Part shown: one piece after another, positions 50,501 to 60,129 of the stretch
Layout: every line of letters begins with the position of its first letter
Position numbering within the stretch: position 1 is the stretch's first letter
Assembly: GCF_963676685.1 (NCBI RefSeq)
Contig: NC_092352.1
Coordinates: 21,533,117 to 21,597,116 of the forward strand
Direction of reading: 5' to 3'
Source of the DNA: Mytilus edulis
Lineage: Eukaryota; Mollusca; Bivalvia; Mytilida; Mytilidae
DNA length: 64,000 nucleotides
Made by a program: the position numbers and the translations under genes
The notes under the pieces: model-generated
Told to the model about the DNA's origin: nothing
What the model saw: only the letters and a program-made list of their open reading frames with translations
The model's database searches: none

Positions 50501-51738
50501 TTGGTCCAAGGAAACCACCAAATTCAACTCTAATATTACATTTGTATAACTACAATAAGAAATAAATGCTGAGCAGTACGAAATATGTGAAAAAAACAAC
50601 GAAGACTTCAAATGTAGATGCTTGCTCCACGTGTACATTGGAGATAATTGAAGCGGTTGTGGCACACCGTGCTCTTTCGTCATAAATTTTATAACGCCTT
50701 ATGTAATGTTGTCTTTTATTTATTTCATAGGAATCCTGTTCTTCTTTAAATTATTTTCAAATAACAATTTACAAAAACAATATTTATGGGGACTGCAATC
50801 TACATGTTAACACTTTTCACCCCATCTTCCCTAATATCTAAACATATTTTTTTTTAAATCCTGCGTTTGTCTGTTTATTCATTTCACAAAGCAACATTTA
50901 AGAACAAGGATCAGGCTTCAATTTTTTTTTAATTCGCTTTTCATATTACGTCGTCGTCTATACTTGTTACAGTATATAAACTACATTTCATGTGCATGAT
51001 AAGTTTGTATCAAAGATACGAGGTATAAGTTTGCAGCAGACACTTCGCCAAGACGGAAAACGGAATGGCAGTCCAGCATGGTACCTTAACTCCGCCAGGT
51101 ATTTTCCATTCTGTATTTATGCTGATGTTAACAAAGCTTTTGATTTGGCTTTTTTTAAACAACGACGGCTTCCTCTTGGGTTTTGTTTTGTTTTCTCCAT
51201 TATAATGAATAGAATGATGTGGGATGACGAGGAGGTAAATTGCAATATTGTTATGACTATTTTAAATATTTTGAATACTATCCTACACACAGACAGTTGT
51301 GCTGCAAGAAGCCCCTCCAGAAAGCTTGCATGTCTTAACGATTTTATCAATATTAGTTGTAATTCCTTGTTGAAATTACTTACTTAGTTTCTTCAGAAGT
51401 AGGATTTTCTCCAAATAAAATGTACTAACTGGTTGAAAAGGCAATAATTATATAACTGCTTACTTTTAAGACAGCGAATACTTTTTTAAATCAAAATTCA
51501 CTTAAGAATCGTGTTGGTGTTTCATATAGTAGTAAATATATGACACTTTCATTGATTTTTGCAGAAAATTTCAAAGACGGGGAACGTCAGTGGATTGACA
51601 GATACGTCAAAATACACAGGGGCTCATAAGGAGAGGTTCGACGAATCTGGCAAAGGAAAGGGTATTGATGGAAGAGAATATCGATTTGAGGATAAAGGTT
51701 ACGTCACAGGATACAAAGGAGACGGCACAAAACAATAA
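47508..51738 (+). CDS. TPPP: Tubulin polymerization-promoting protein-like (p25-alpha family), copy 2
   Basis: Same gene structure as 22387-28113: exons 47508-47707, 48168-48336, then 49529-49711 (3a) or 51565-51738 (3b), GT-AG and in phase. Isoform a is 183 residues, ends [16 protein letters not shown], and has the normal family ending. Isoform b is 180 residues, ending GYKGDGTKQ. Compared with copy 1, exon 1 differs by one residue (MASGS for MASGG) and exon 2 by one (KVLDK for KALDK); most of the other exon 1 substitutions are silent, which suggests selection to keep the protein. AATAAA signals lie at 49993-49998 (possible end of isoform a) and 51864-51869 (isoform b). Start choice as in copy 1; an in-frame ATG at 47463 lies before the acceptor. 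Confidence 0.94.
47791..48044. mobile_element. 254-bp MITE in TPPP copy 2 intron 1
   Basis: The ends GCCGATTGCATCCAGTGTGT and ACACACTCGGTGCAATCGGC are inverted repeats that continue for about 70 bp ('ggttagcttgcttgct'). Intron 1 of copy 1 (22587-22776) lacks it. The target duplication is unclear. Confidence 0.87.
48692..48806. mobile_element. 115-bp near-perfect hairpin element with 9-bp target duplication
   Basis: It starts CAATCTAATTAAAAACC and ends in the reverse complement. The arms run the whole length and meet at 'gtgggagactcccac'. It is flanked by TAGCCAGGA at 48683-48691 and 48807-48815. Copy 1 lacks it at about 23162-23175. A 9-bp duplication is compatible with a Mutator-like source; it is too small to encode anything. 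Confidence 0.9.
49280..49505. repeat. Minisatellite in TPPP copy 2 intron 2
   Basis: Counterpart of 23660-23885; units share 'cttcgaactgttttgtgcta'. Confidence 0.75.
49529..49711 (+). CDS. TPPP: TPPP copy 2, alternative last exon 3a (intact)
   Basis: The acceptor ends at 49528. Reads [19 protein letters not shown] to TFDKEK-stop (TAA 49709-49711). It keeps the C-terminal segment that copy 1 has lost. Confidence 0.92.
   Translation, partial: KTSATGGVDRMTDTSKYTGAHKERFDDSGKGKGVTGREDRFEKSGYVGQYKGAGTFDKEK
51565..51738 (+). CDS. TPPP: TPPP copy 2, alternative last exon 3b
   Basis: The acceptor ends at 51564. Reads [19 protein letters not shown] to GDGTKQ-stop. Same phase and first residue as exon 3a. 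Confidence 0.9.
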   Translation, partial: KISKTGNVSGLTDTSKYTGAHKERFDESGKGKGIDGREYRFEDKGYVTGYKGDGTKQ

Positions 51739-53878
51739 TGACCACACATGCAATGCAAATACTGTACTTTCATACAAAGCAGCAGATATTATAAATATAT
51801 GTACATAGCGTATGACTATCTATTACCATAGTTTTGCCAAACAACGGGTAATATTATTGACAAAATAAATGTTTAATACGATGTGGTTTTGATTTTCGTA
51901 ATTTAATAGAAAACAAGTAAGTGAATGGTACTTTTAAACATTGTATCTTTTTTTATACATTCGCAAGACAGCGAAAGACCGAATACGACTGGTCAATAGT
52001 TTTGCCTTAAACAATGTTTGTCAAGGGGTGTTGTCACTGCACTGGTCAGTAGATGTCTATGGTTATTTGTGTCATTTTGTTGCTGTCCCATGGTGGTATC
52101 CCACAAATTTCCTTTTCTGCTATGAATAATACAATATGATATAAAATTGTAATAATATATAATTGAGTTTCGAGTTAAGGAGAATTCGATTTGCACTTAA
52201 CTTTGAAAAAGTACAAATAAACGTAAAAAGGTAATGAAACTACACGAGGCTTCAAGCTTATATTAATCGGATTCTCTTTGGAAAAAAATGGTTCCATTTA
52301 GGTTATGGAATATCATTTAAAAGTTCAACTACAATAGTTTGGTGCGAAATCGGACTAACCAAAACAATATAGTTTTCATTCTGTTACATAAATGTATGGA
52401 ATGTAGAAAGTTTTTATATTTTGTAGGATATAAAAATTATTCATCAAAATTCGTTCCAAGATAGATTTTTAAAAAAGAAATTCAGATCTATCATAACTCG
52501 CTTATTCGTCGTACTAAGAGCTTTAACGAAATCAGAGATCTTTATTTTAATGAGATCGTCATCAACCTTAATTTCATTTTATGAAATTGAATGGTGTCAA
52601 ATATTTCTTACTGGCTTTATTACGCCGTAACGGTGACAAGGTGCACGCTATTGCAAAGTGAAAGTTTACCTCGTTAATGTTTGCCTCGCCTGCGATAATG
52701 TGTCGTTAACTGTTTGTATAAAGTTTTATATATTTCAGAGTCTAGAAGATCTGGACTATCATACCTTGTATAGTGATGCCTTAACGGTTACGAACATTCT
52801 GTCTGTTATATCTATTGTCGTTGACTTCATTTGCATGGTCAAGTGACTGCTCACTAAAAATGTATATTTTTTTTGGATAAATGCTTGTTTATTATTAGTT
52901 AGGTGCAGCACATGTCTGCCTGGCGTGATTTATCATCTGACTTGACTTGACTTAATTTTCATGGTTCATCGGTCACTGTTAAGTGTTCCTGATTAAGGCT
53001 TTCTCTTAGATACTTCAAGAAATAATTAAAGTATAGTTGGTGTACATGTCTGTTTTGTAGCGTTTTTTTTTACTTTGACCTCATTGTCATGGATAATGGA
53101 TAATGTAAAGTTTATGCGATTTTTGTTGTAGAACTTTCTCTTTTAAGCTGCCAACAAAAAAATATTCATGATCAGTCAAGCAGGCGAGACACTCATTGGA
53201 CACACCAGAGGTCCTTAATGACAACAAGCACGCATTGTTTCCCTCACAAGAACTTGTGATAATTATCAAGCTACGCCGCAAATTTTATGTGCTTCTTCGC
53301 AGCTATCCAAAAAAAGTGGACATACTGGGCCTTTTATAGATGACTAATGAAAATGCGGAATGTGTCAAAGAGTATACAAGATATACGAGTTATGATTAAT
53401 CCAGGGCTTCTGGTCTCTTAAATATAAAAAAAGTAATCTGTTTCAAATTAAAACTTCATCGAAACTTATGTCGTTCGGTTGGTTTTTTGTCGCTCATTAA
53501 TGTCCAGTGGAAAATATGTCATACATATTCAAGACTAAGCAAGGGTTGATTTTGCAAGCAGCTTTACGTGACAATGGTATGTTTACTGGGTAAAATTGTT
53601 TTAATCCTTTATCTTATTCGTGTATACTATACATTTGATAAATAACTAGCATGCAAATTTAAAAAAAAAAGTAGTGGTTTTCTTAACAGAGGAAATACTG
53701 GTAATTATTTATCTATTTTTTTTAACATTTACGTGTCCTAAATAAAATCGAGCAACTATAATTTGTCATCTTAAAAAACGCCTTTAAACGTTAAAAAACA
53801 AAAAGGTGTGGGTTGATTGACAAATAGACAAATATCCACCGAAGTCCAAATGACTTGGATTTATGCAATTTAATTTAA
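51739..53878. other. TPPP copy 2 3' flank and unique sequence beyond the duplication
   Basis: To 52835 it matches 28114-29228. From 52836 it is single-copy here apart from a dispersed repeat at about 52960-53300 (compare 4861-4960, 'catggttcatcggtcactgt') and a tail fragment at 53345-53375. No gene is seen. Confidence 0.6.
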
Positions 53879-55088
53879 AGGGGCACTAGCTACGAGATAT
53901 ATAAAAAAATCTAAAGTTTGATTTTTTTTGTTCAATCAATAATGAAAGTGAAATAGTGACATAACAATTCGCTTTTTGCAGCCAAAAAGGTTCAATTTTG
54001 TCAAATTACGCTAAGAAACATTGATAATATAGGTTTTCACATGATTCGACCTCTTTAAGTCCGTATTCATGTGAACTTCAATTTAACCCCTAGCTAGAGA
54101 TTGACAACGCATGCATTGTACGTGTACTGGTTATTTAAAGAAAAATAATGTCAACAATGAAAGTGAAACTACGGTCAAGCATTTGATTACTAATTCGATG
54201 CACATAAAATCATTCTTATACGGTTAAAAGCAATGAGAAACATCTATTTTTAATCTATAAAATAAAATCAAACAGACCTATAAAAATCCGATTGCACGTG
54301 TTGGTTTAATCTATTCATATCTTTATTTATGTTTACATCGCTTACATGGTCATCTGAGGTCAAATCGATAGTTAATTAGATGGCGTCTGGACTAAAATAC
54401 ACACGAAAGGGGCACTAGCTGTCAAATTCATGGTAACCGAAATGACTCAAATTCTCATATTTGATTTATAACAATGTAAAACATTTATCCACACTATCAA
54501 AAGTCTAAAATAAACAGTTTACAGAGCATGGGGTAGATAAAATATAGGTTCGTTTCGTGTGTATTTTAGTCCAGACGCCATCTCGATTTGACCTCAGATG
54601 ACCATATAAGCGATGTAAACATAAATAAAGATATGAATAGATTAGATTAAACCAACACGTGCAATTGGATTTTTATAGGTCTGTTTGATTTTATTTTATA
54701 GATTAAAAATAGATGTTTCTCATTGCTTTTAACCGTATAAGAATGATTTTATGTGCATCGAATTAGTAATCAAATGCTTGACCGTAGTTTTACTTTCATT
54801 GTTGACATTATTTTTCTTTAGATAACCAGTACACGTACAATGCATGCGTTGTCAATCTCTAGCTAGGGGTTAAATTGAAGTTCACATAAATAAGGACTTA
54901 AAGAGGTCGAATCATTTACTTGCAAGTGAAAACCTATATTATCAATGTTTCTTAGCGTAATTTGATAAAATTGAACCTTTTTGGCTGCAAAAAGCGAATT
55001 GTTATTTCACTATTTCACTTTCATTATTGATTGAACAAAAAAAATCAAACTTTAGATTTTTTTTATATATCTCGTAGCTAGTGCCCCT
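53879..55088. mobile_element. 1.2-kb palindromic element with TTAA target duplication
   Basis: The ends AGGGGCACTAGCTACGAGAT and its reverse complement are flanked by TTAA at 53875-53878 and 55089-55092. The arms 53879-54408 and 54553-55088 are long near-perfect inverted repeats (about 530 bp) separated by 144 bp. The spacer starts with another copy of 'ggggcactagct', as if a second end were trapped. No ORF is found. It is probably mobilised in trans by a piggyBac-type enzyme (inferred from TTAA). Confidence 0.92.
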
Positions 55089-55092
55089 TTAA

Positions 55093-57663
55093 GGCCAGTC
55101 AACGCCCTTCAACAATTGGCAAACTAGTACAGCTATAAGAGGTCCCAATAAGACAAATGTGGAACAGCTTAACTGAGAGAACCAACAACCGGGTTTATAA
55201 CAAATTCAGTAAACAAATATGACAGACAGCAATAACAGACAGTCACAGAATTTCAGGCTCATGTCTTCGGACAGCAAATAAACGGCTGAATCAGGCGGGT
55301 GAACTGTTAAATGACTGACAGGAAATGGATTGACTCATCAGATTAGTACAAAGCACACACATTCACAAACAAAAATGACCTATAGACAAACAACTCAAAG
55401 TGTCGGTCTAAGAGAAATGGCAAAATATAAGCACATTTTATCTTGAGGACCACAACTTGAGCAATATATATATGTATGTTTACGGCTTTTAATCTACATG
55501 ATCTATTAGAATAAGTTTTTTTATTTCGCTTGTAATTTTTGTTTTGCATATCAATATGGATACTTCTTAATGATTAGTTGTAATGAATATGCATGAAATA
55601 TTTCCCACTGAAAGTAACGTAAGCAACAAACAACAAAATATATCGTATTTGGGTAATGCATAAATCTATATGAAATGAGAAGATATATACGGTATGATGA
55701 GTGCCAATGAGACAACTCTACCAGAGACCAATTGACATAAAATGTTTCCCCATTTAGATCCGACAGGGAGGAAGATATATATTTTGCTTTACTATAATTT
55801 AAAAAGTTTGTCGGGAATTACAAGTTAAACGGGTCTTGCTTATAAAACTCAATTTACTAATAGCGGTACAATTAGATTAAGAAATGAAACGATTGTCAAA
55901 AATAAAAGGTTTATTATAATTCATCTCATATATTTACAAGCTTTGTATGATGTGGAGAGGTGTAAATAGCCAATGGCACACTTTAGGCCCAATTTCATTT
56001 TTACTTTTAAGTTCTATACATATGAATCTTATTGCAGAGAAATAAAAAAAATCGAAGTTTTACGCTTCTCAAATTTGAAAAAGAGGATTTTTTTATCCTC
56101 TCATGATACTAACTTTTTCACAACTTAAGAACCTCATCTAAACGAACAACCCCAGTCATCGGATTTTTTTAATACTTTGTGGTCTTATTGATCTGACCAT
56201 CAAGAAAATTCTGTCTGAGGAAATATACAGATGATCCACCATAAATAGCGTACCCAGAATAGACAACCGTTTGAAAACGTATGAAAATCGTCCAGTGGAC
56301 AAACTTGCAAGACATTTCATTTCTTTGAAAAGGAAGTCGTTTTGACTACGCAAATTAATAAAAACTATGTAGCTGTTTTGCAAAGTTAAAAGCACAATTA
56401 CGGAAAAGCACTATGTAGCATGCAACTAATCTAATTTTTCAATGAATAGAGTCGCAAATGCCAATTTATTTGTAAAAAGCGGCAAAATCCGACATTGGAC
56501 ATCTTGCAAGACATTTGTCAGAAGCCGTTGCATTTTTATATGAAGTGTGAGTGCTGCAAAAATTCGATTCTGATATGGTCTATGTATGTACTTTTGTGAG
56601 CATACTTTACACAAACGAAATATCATATAATCTTATATTTTAAAACCTATAAATTTTGATAACTTAACATTTTCCAAAATCTAACCATAATGACCACTAT
56701 TTTTATTTACCAAAAAATGGCGTTGATCGTTACAGGAACGCATATTCAGTAATATTGTAATACTTTATATATAAAGCATATCATTCATTCGAATTTTCGT
56801 GGATATAACACTGTTTTGAAGAACACAAACACCCCTGCTTAAGTTATTATGCGTATAGTCTGTTACGTCTGACACGCATATTTTTGACGTTTTGTCAATA
56901 TGTTGTCCTTATTTTAGACTATAGTAAAGTATGATAAAACAATTTGCACTTTTTTTCGAAATAGTATTTACCTGTCTAGTCTATGGATATAAGTTTTATG
57001 ACAAATATATCTTAACTGTAGTATGATTTTATAGAAAATCTGTTTATTAGTGCGTATTTGTTGAATACACAGTATTGACGTCACGCAATAACGTGCGTAA
57101 CGTCACACCATTCAATCAATATTAAACAAACTTAATTTTTTTTCTCTCCGATTTTCAGAATATTTACACTGTCCAAAGAAACTTTGCTTGCAGAAGATAC
57201 TGAAACATCGTGTCCGTAATTATGTATTTTATTTTACTTATTTGTTTGGTTATTAGCTATATTTCCGAGTTACGTCCCTTCTAAAAGTTTGCGAAGCGGC
57301 AATGTGCACGAGCGATAAAAATCGTCTGGAAAATCTCAACTTCAAGTTGGGATGCAGTGCAAACATCAATCCAGTTACTTCACTTTCATGATGTAAACAG
57401 ATCTCTTTTCATAATACCTAAAAGGAAAACCTTCTAAAGATCGCACCAGTTTCCGAGTTGGCCAACCTCTCTGTCTCCACGATAGTTGTTTTGATACATG
57501 ACACGCAAAAAAACCCAACAAAAACCAACCACTCAACGACTTGAGTCATCAACGCCAGCACCTGGCACTTCTGCACTTAACTATAAGAATACTGAATGTG
57601 AGATATGCACAATTATAATATGTAAAAACCTATCTTTGCACCCGTTTAAGTATTTTGTAAAAA
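55093..57663. other. Intergenic, no gene recognised
   Basis: It contains a dispersed repeat at about 55690-55745 ('gagtgccaatgagacaactc') and an isolated TGACGTCA at about 57076. ORFs at 55343-55549, 56156-56395 and 56426-56626 show no family motif or splice context. Confidence 0.55.
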
Positions 57664-57831
57664 TGTAACCGGAGAGCACGAATTTCATTACAAAATTGCT
57701 AACCGACTGAGCTAAAGAAGTACTTCTTTAGCTCAGTCGGTTAGCGCGCTGCCTTGTAACACAGAGGTACCGGGTTCGAGTCCCGGTGGAGACAAGCAAT
57801 TTTGTAATGAAATTCGTGCTCTCCGGTTACA
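57664..57831 (+). repeat. Rearranged first LTR with inverted left half
   Basis: 57664-57720 is the reverse complement of the LTR 3' part (it starts TGTAACCGGAGAGCACG) but lacks the tRNA middle, joined at a shared AGC. It meets the normal LTR at 'aaagaagtacttcttt'. The normal part (57721-57831) lacks the usual LTR start TGTGACGG. Confidence 0.88.
57722..57794 (+). ncRNA. tRNA-Thr(UGU)-like sequence in LTR, copy 1
   Basis: 73 nt, the size of a tRNA. A box TAGCTCAGTCGG (57729-57740) and B box GGTTCGAGTCC (57773-57783) match the Pol III consensus fully. The T arm CCGGG/CCCGG pairs perfectly, and a TTTT terminator lies at 57800-57803. By alignment the anticodon loop CTTGTAA would read UGU. The acceptor stem (acttctt against tggagac) has only two Watson-Crick and two G-U pairs, and the anticodon stem keeps only its outer CTG/CAG pairs. 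It is therefore a Pol III-type promoter module and not a working tRNA. Confidence 0.8.
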
Positions 57832-57832
57832 T

Positions 57833-57843
57833 TGGCGCCCAAC
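57833..57843 (+). promoter_or_regulatory. Retrotransposon primer-binding site (also at 58134-58144)
   Basis: TGGCGCCCAAC, one base after the LTR end. It is complementary to the CCA-bearing 3' end of animal tRNA-Lys for about 11 bases; the match stops before the usual 18. Confidence 0.75.
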
Positions 57844-57937
57844 AATAATAACCCACGGTTAGAAGAATTACCTAGCCAGGTTAAAAATAAATATAAAAAA
57901 GATGAAAATATCATCATTATAGAGTATAATGACTCTT

Positions 57938-57950
57938 GAGGTGGGGGAAG
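57938..57950 (+). promoter_or_regulatory. Polypurine tract (also at 58239-58251)
   Basis: GAGGTGGGGGAAG, one pyrimidine only, directly before the LTR start TGTGACGG; the expected place of plus-strand priming. Confidence 0.75.
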
Positions 57951-58132
57951 TGTGACGGGATTGCTTCCCTTAGAAAACTTAGTAGATACTTAGTCAGCCG
58001 TAAGCGGTTGAGCTAAGGAAGTACTTCTTTAGCTCAGTCGGTTAGCGCGCTGCCTTGTAACACAGAGGTACCGGGTTCGAGTCCCGGTGGAGACAAGCAA
58101 TTTTGTAATGAAATTCGTGCTCTCCGGTTACA
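57951..58132 (+). repeat. LTR, second
   Basis: 182 bp, TGTGACGGGATT to CTCCGGTTACA. It contains a natural imperfect hairpin, 'gagctaaggaagtacttc' followed by 'tttagctc', just before the tRNA-like part. Confidence 0.92.
58023..58095 (+). ncRNA. tRNA-Thr(UGU)-like sequence in LTR, copy 2
   Basis: Same as 57722-57794, shifted by 301 bp; A box 58030-58041, B box 58074-58084. Confidence 0.8.
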
Positions 58133-58251
58133 TTGGCGCCCAACAATAATAACCCACGGTTAGAAGAATTACCTAGCCAGGTTAAAAATAAATATAAAAA
58201 AGATGAAAATATCATCATTATAGAGTATAATGACTCTTGAGGTGGGGGAAG

Positions 58252-58433
58252 TGTGACGGGATTGCTTCCCTTAGAAAACTTAGTAGATACTTAGTCAGCC
58301 GTAAGCGGTTGAGCTAAGGAAGTACTTCTTTAGCTCAGTCGGTTAGCGCGCTGCCTTGTAACACAGAGGTACCGGGTTCGAGTCCCGGTGGAGACAAGCA
58401 ATTTTGTAATGAAATTCGTGCTCTCCGGTTACA
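58252..58433 (+). repeat. LTR, third
   Basis: 182 bp, apparently identical to 57951-58132. It is followed directly by 'aaataaataag' genomic flank. Confidence 0.92.
58324..58396 (+). ncRNA. tRNA-Thr(UGU)-like sequence in LTR, copy 3
   Basis: Same as 57722-57794, shifted by 602 bp; A box 58331-58342, B box 58375-58385. Confidence 0.8.
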
Positions 58434-58714
58434 AAATAAATAAGATATAAATAGAAGAAACAGGACGTTTAGTCCAAGAAGCATTGGCCATGGTCATTTG
58501 GCCCATGTAATAAAGGTTGCTTCTCATACTTTTATCATTAAGATATTGTTGTATGGCCATATCATATGTTTTTGTGTCGTAAATGTTACACAAGGCCAAA
58601 TATTGAAATAAAAAAAGATGTGTTTCCTAATTTACGGTATCCCCCACCCTATTTTTTAGGCTAACAAATAGCTTACCCTAAAGTTTTTGATCATTTTTTT
58701 ATAAGCACTGTTAA

Positions 58715-59302
58715 GGTTCATCATAACAAATGGACAAATATGGCCGTATTTCACCTCAAAAACTACTCTGTGTACAGACTTACCTGTGCTGTTTGGAAAG
58801 TTTTAATGCCTAGCATCCACTAGATATAATAAAGTTAAATTCATATTGTGTTTAAGAAAGATAAAATTTTTCTTGGTTTTTGATGGGCATTTTTTTTCTT
58901 TTCTGCAGAAGGTGCAAAAATAAACAAACACCTGAATTACTTTGATACTGTCCACTCACTGACTCAGATAAACTCTTTAACTCACCTATAGTTGTGAAGA
59001 TACCTGGTGTCAATGTCAATTAAGGACAATGAAAACAATACAAACCGGTTTTTTACCTGAGGGAGCATCTCATAGTTGTACCACAACTGAGTCAATTTTC
59101 ACACCTTTTGCATGAAGGAAAAAAAATGCCCATCAAAATCCACAAGAGATTTTATCTTTCTGATACACAAAATGCATTTAACTTTATTATATCTAGTGGA
59201 TGCTAGGCATTAAAACTTTTCCAACTTTACAGGTAAGTCTGTACTCAGAGTAATTTTTGGCATGTAAATACAGCCATATTTGTCCGTTTGTTATGATGAA
59301 CC
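58715..59302. mobile_element. 588-bp foldback element with TTAA target duplication
   Basis: Left end GGTTCATCATAACAAATGG, right end its reverse complement (one mismatch), flanked by TTAA at 58711-58714 and 59303-59306. The arms are about 210-220 bp (to about 58935 and from about 59095). The ends differ from the other TTAA elements here (GGTGGTACC and AGGGGCAC), so this is a third family. Confidence 0.9.
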
Positions 59303-59411
59303 TTAAAGTCAGAATGTCTCCCCTACAGACGATGCAAAAAAAGAAATCCCTACCTACTTTTTTCAAATATGTAATAGGAAACACATATATTATTTTATTT
59401 GGCCCTTTCAA

Positions 59412-59573
59412 TACACCTTATCGCTATTTGTCCGCCATTGCTGGAAATCACACAGGTTCCCGTAAAATTTTGACGTCATAAAACAAAATATCAGACGCCA
59501 CAATGGAAAAGTGATTGTTGTTGACGTCAAAAGTTCAAGCGGCCGGGTCAACCGGGATTAGTGATAAGGTGTA
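59412..59573. mobile_element. 162-bp MITE-like element carrying two CRE-type sites
   Basis: Ends TACACCTTATCGCTAT and AGTGATAAGGTGTA are inverted repeats. Two TGACGTCA octamers lie inside at 59471-59478 and 59522-59529. The element sits about 560 bp upstream of the TEX14-like start codon. Confidence 0.65.
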
Positions 59574-60129
59574 TGAATATAATGATGTCAGAAACATCAT
59601 AATGTATTCTTATGATAGCATGATAACCCATGAGATGGAGAGTATGCAATTTCATTTATTTACCTTGGAATAACTAAATTCTGATTTTAAGCGAATAAAA
59701 ATGCATTATTTTGATGCTTTTAACCCCAGTTCAAAGAGGTTTATGGCTAAAGTATCTCTTAAGCATTTCAGCATGTTCAGGAAACTCAAATGTTTGTGGT
59801 TTAATTTATCAACATTCTTAATGACATTTACTTTGAACCATGACTCCCCCTGTCAGGATATTTTATAAACTTTTAAATACATTTAAGCTAAAATTAAGAT
59901 AGAATAAAAGGAGCAAATTATGAAGTATTCAGAAATATCTGTTATAAAAGTGTCCTTTATTATATATACCTACGCTTACATTGGATACATTTTAGTATTT
60001 TTGAATCGATGGTAATGAATAGAAAATGCATTAAAATTTCAGATTTTTAAAGCTGGTAACGTTACCTATATGTACAGTATTGGAGCAAACAGCATTATAG
60101 AAAGATATTAGACTTTTGCCTTTTATTCA
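59574..60129. other. Upstream region of the TEX14-like gene
   Basis: No gene is seen. An in-frame TAG at 60109-60111 sits upstream of the ATG at 60130. No convincing TATA box or initiator can be named. Confidence 0.5.

Larger units (their letters stand above)
30631..52835 (+). repeat. Tandem segmental duplication, copy 2
   Basis: Second copy of 7007-29228. It carries its own set of insertions (31312-36934, 37771-38039, 40246-40718, 41087-41224, 44618-44934, 47791-48044, 48692-48806) and the assembly gap 45424-45523. It lacks the helicase pseudogene, the 92-bp array and the 3.2-kb foldback element of copy 1, unless part of these lie in the gap. Confidence 0.93.
57664..58433 (+). mobile_element. 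Tandem miniature LTR retrotransposon (TRIM) with tRNA-like sequence in its LTRs
   Basis: Two full 182-bp LTRs (57951-58132, 58252-58433) and one rearranged LTR (57664-57831) alternate with two 119-bp internal parts (57832-57950, 58133-58251), a period of 301 bp. LTRs start TGTGACGG and end CCGGTTACA (TG...CA). Each internal part starts TTGGCGCCCAAC, a primer-binding site that matches the 3' end of tRNA-Lys over about 11 bases. Each ends in the purine tract GAGGTGGGGGAAG directly before the next LTR. No gag or pol is present, so it must move with proteins from another element. The two complete units are virtually identical, so the tandem is young. Confidence 0.9.

Noticed and set aside
7007..52835. 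Explanation of the duplication purely as uncollapsed haplotypes
   Set aside because: Copy 2 is not preceded by SRP68 exons, and the sequence after copy 1 does not match that after copy 2, as haplotypes would require. It remains testable by read depth.
57722..58396. Three functional tRNA-Thr genes
   Set aside because: The acceptor stem does not pair and the anticodon stem is mostly mismatched. All three lie in identical LTRs of a mobile element.
57664..58433. CRISPR-like or simple satellite array
   Set aside because: The 301-bp period is explained by LTR plus internal region with primer site and purine tract; units are too long and there are no variable spacers.
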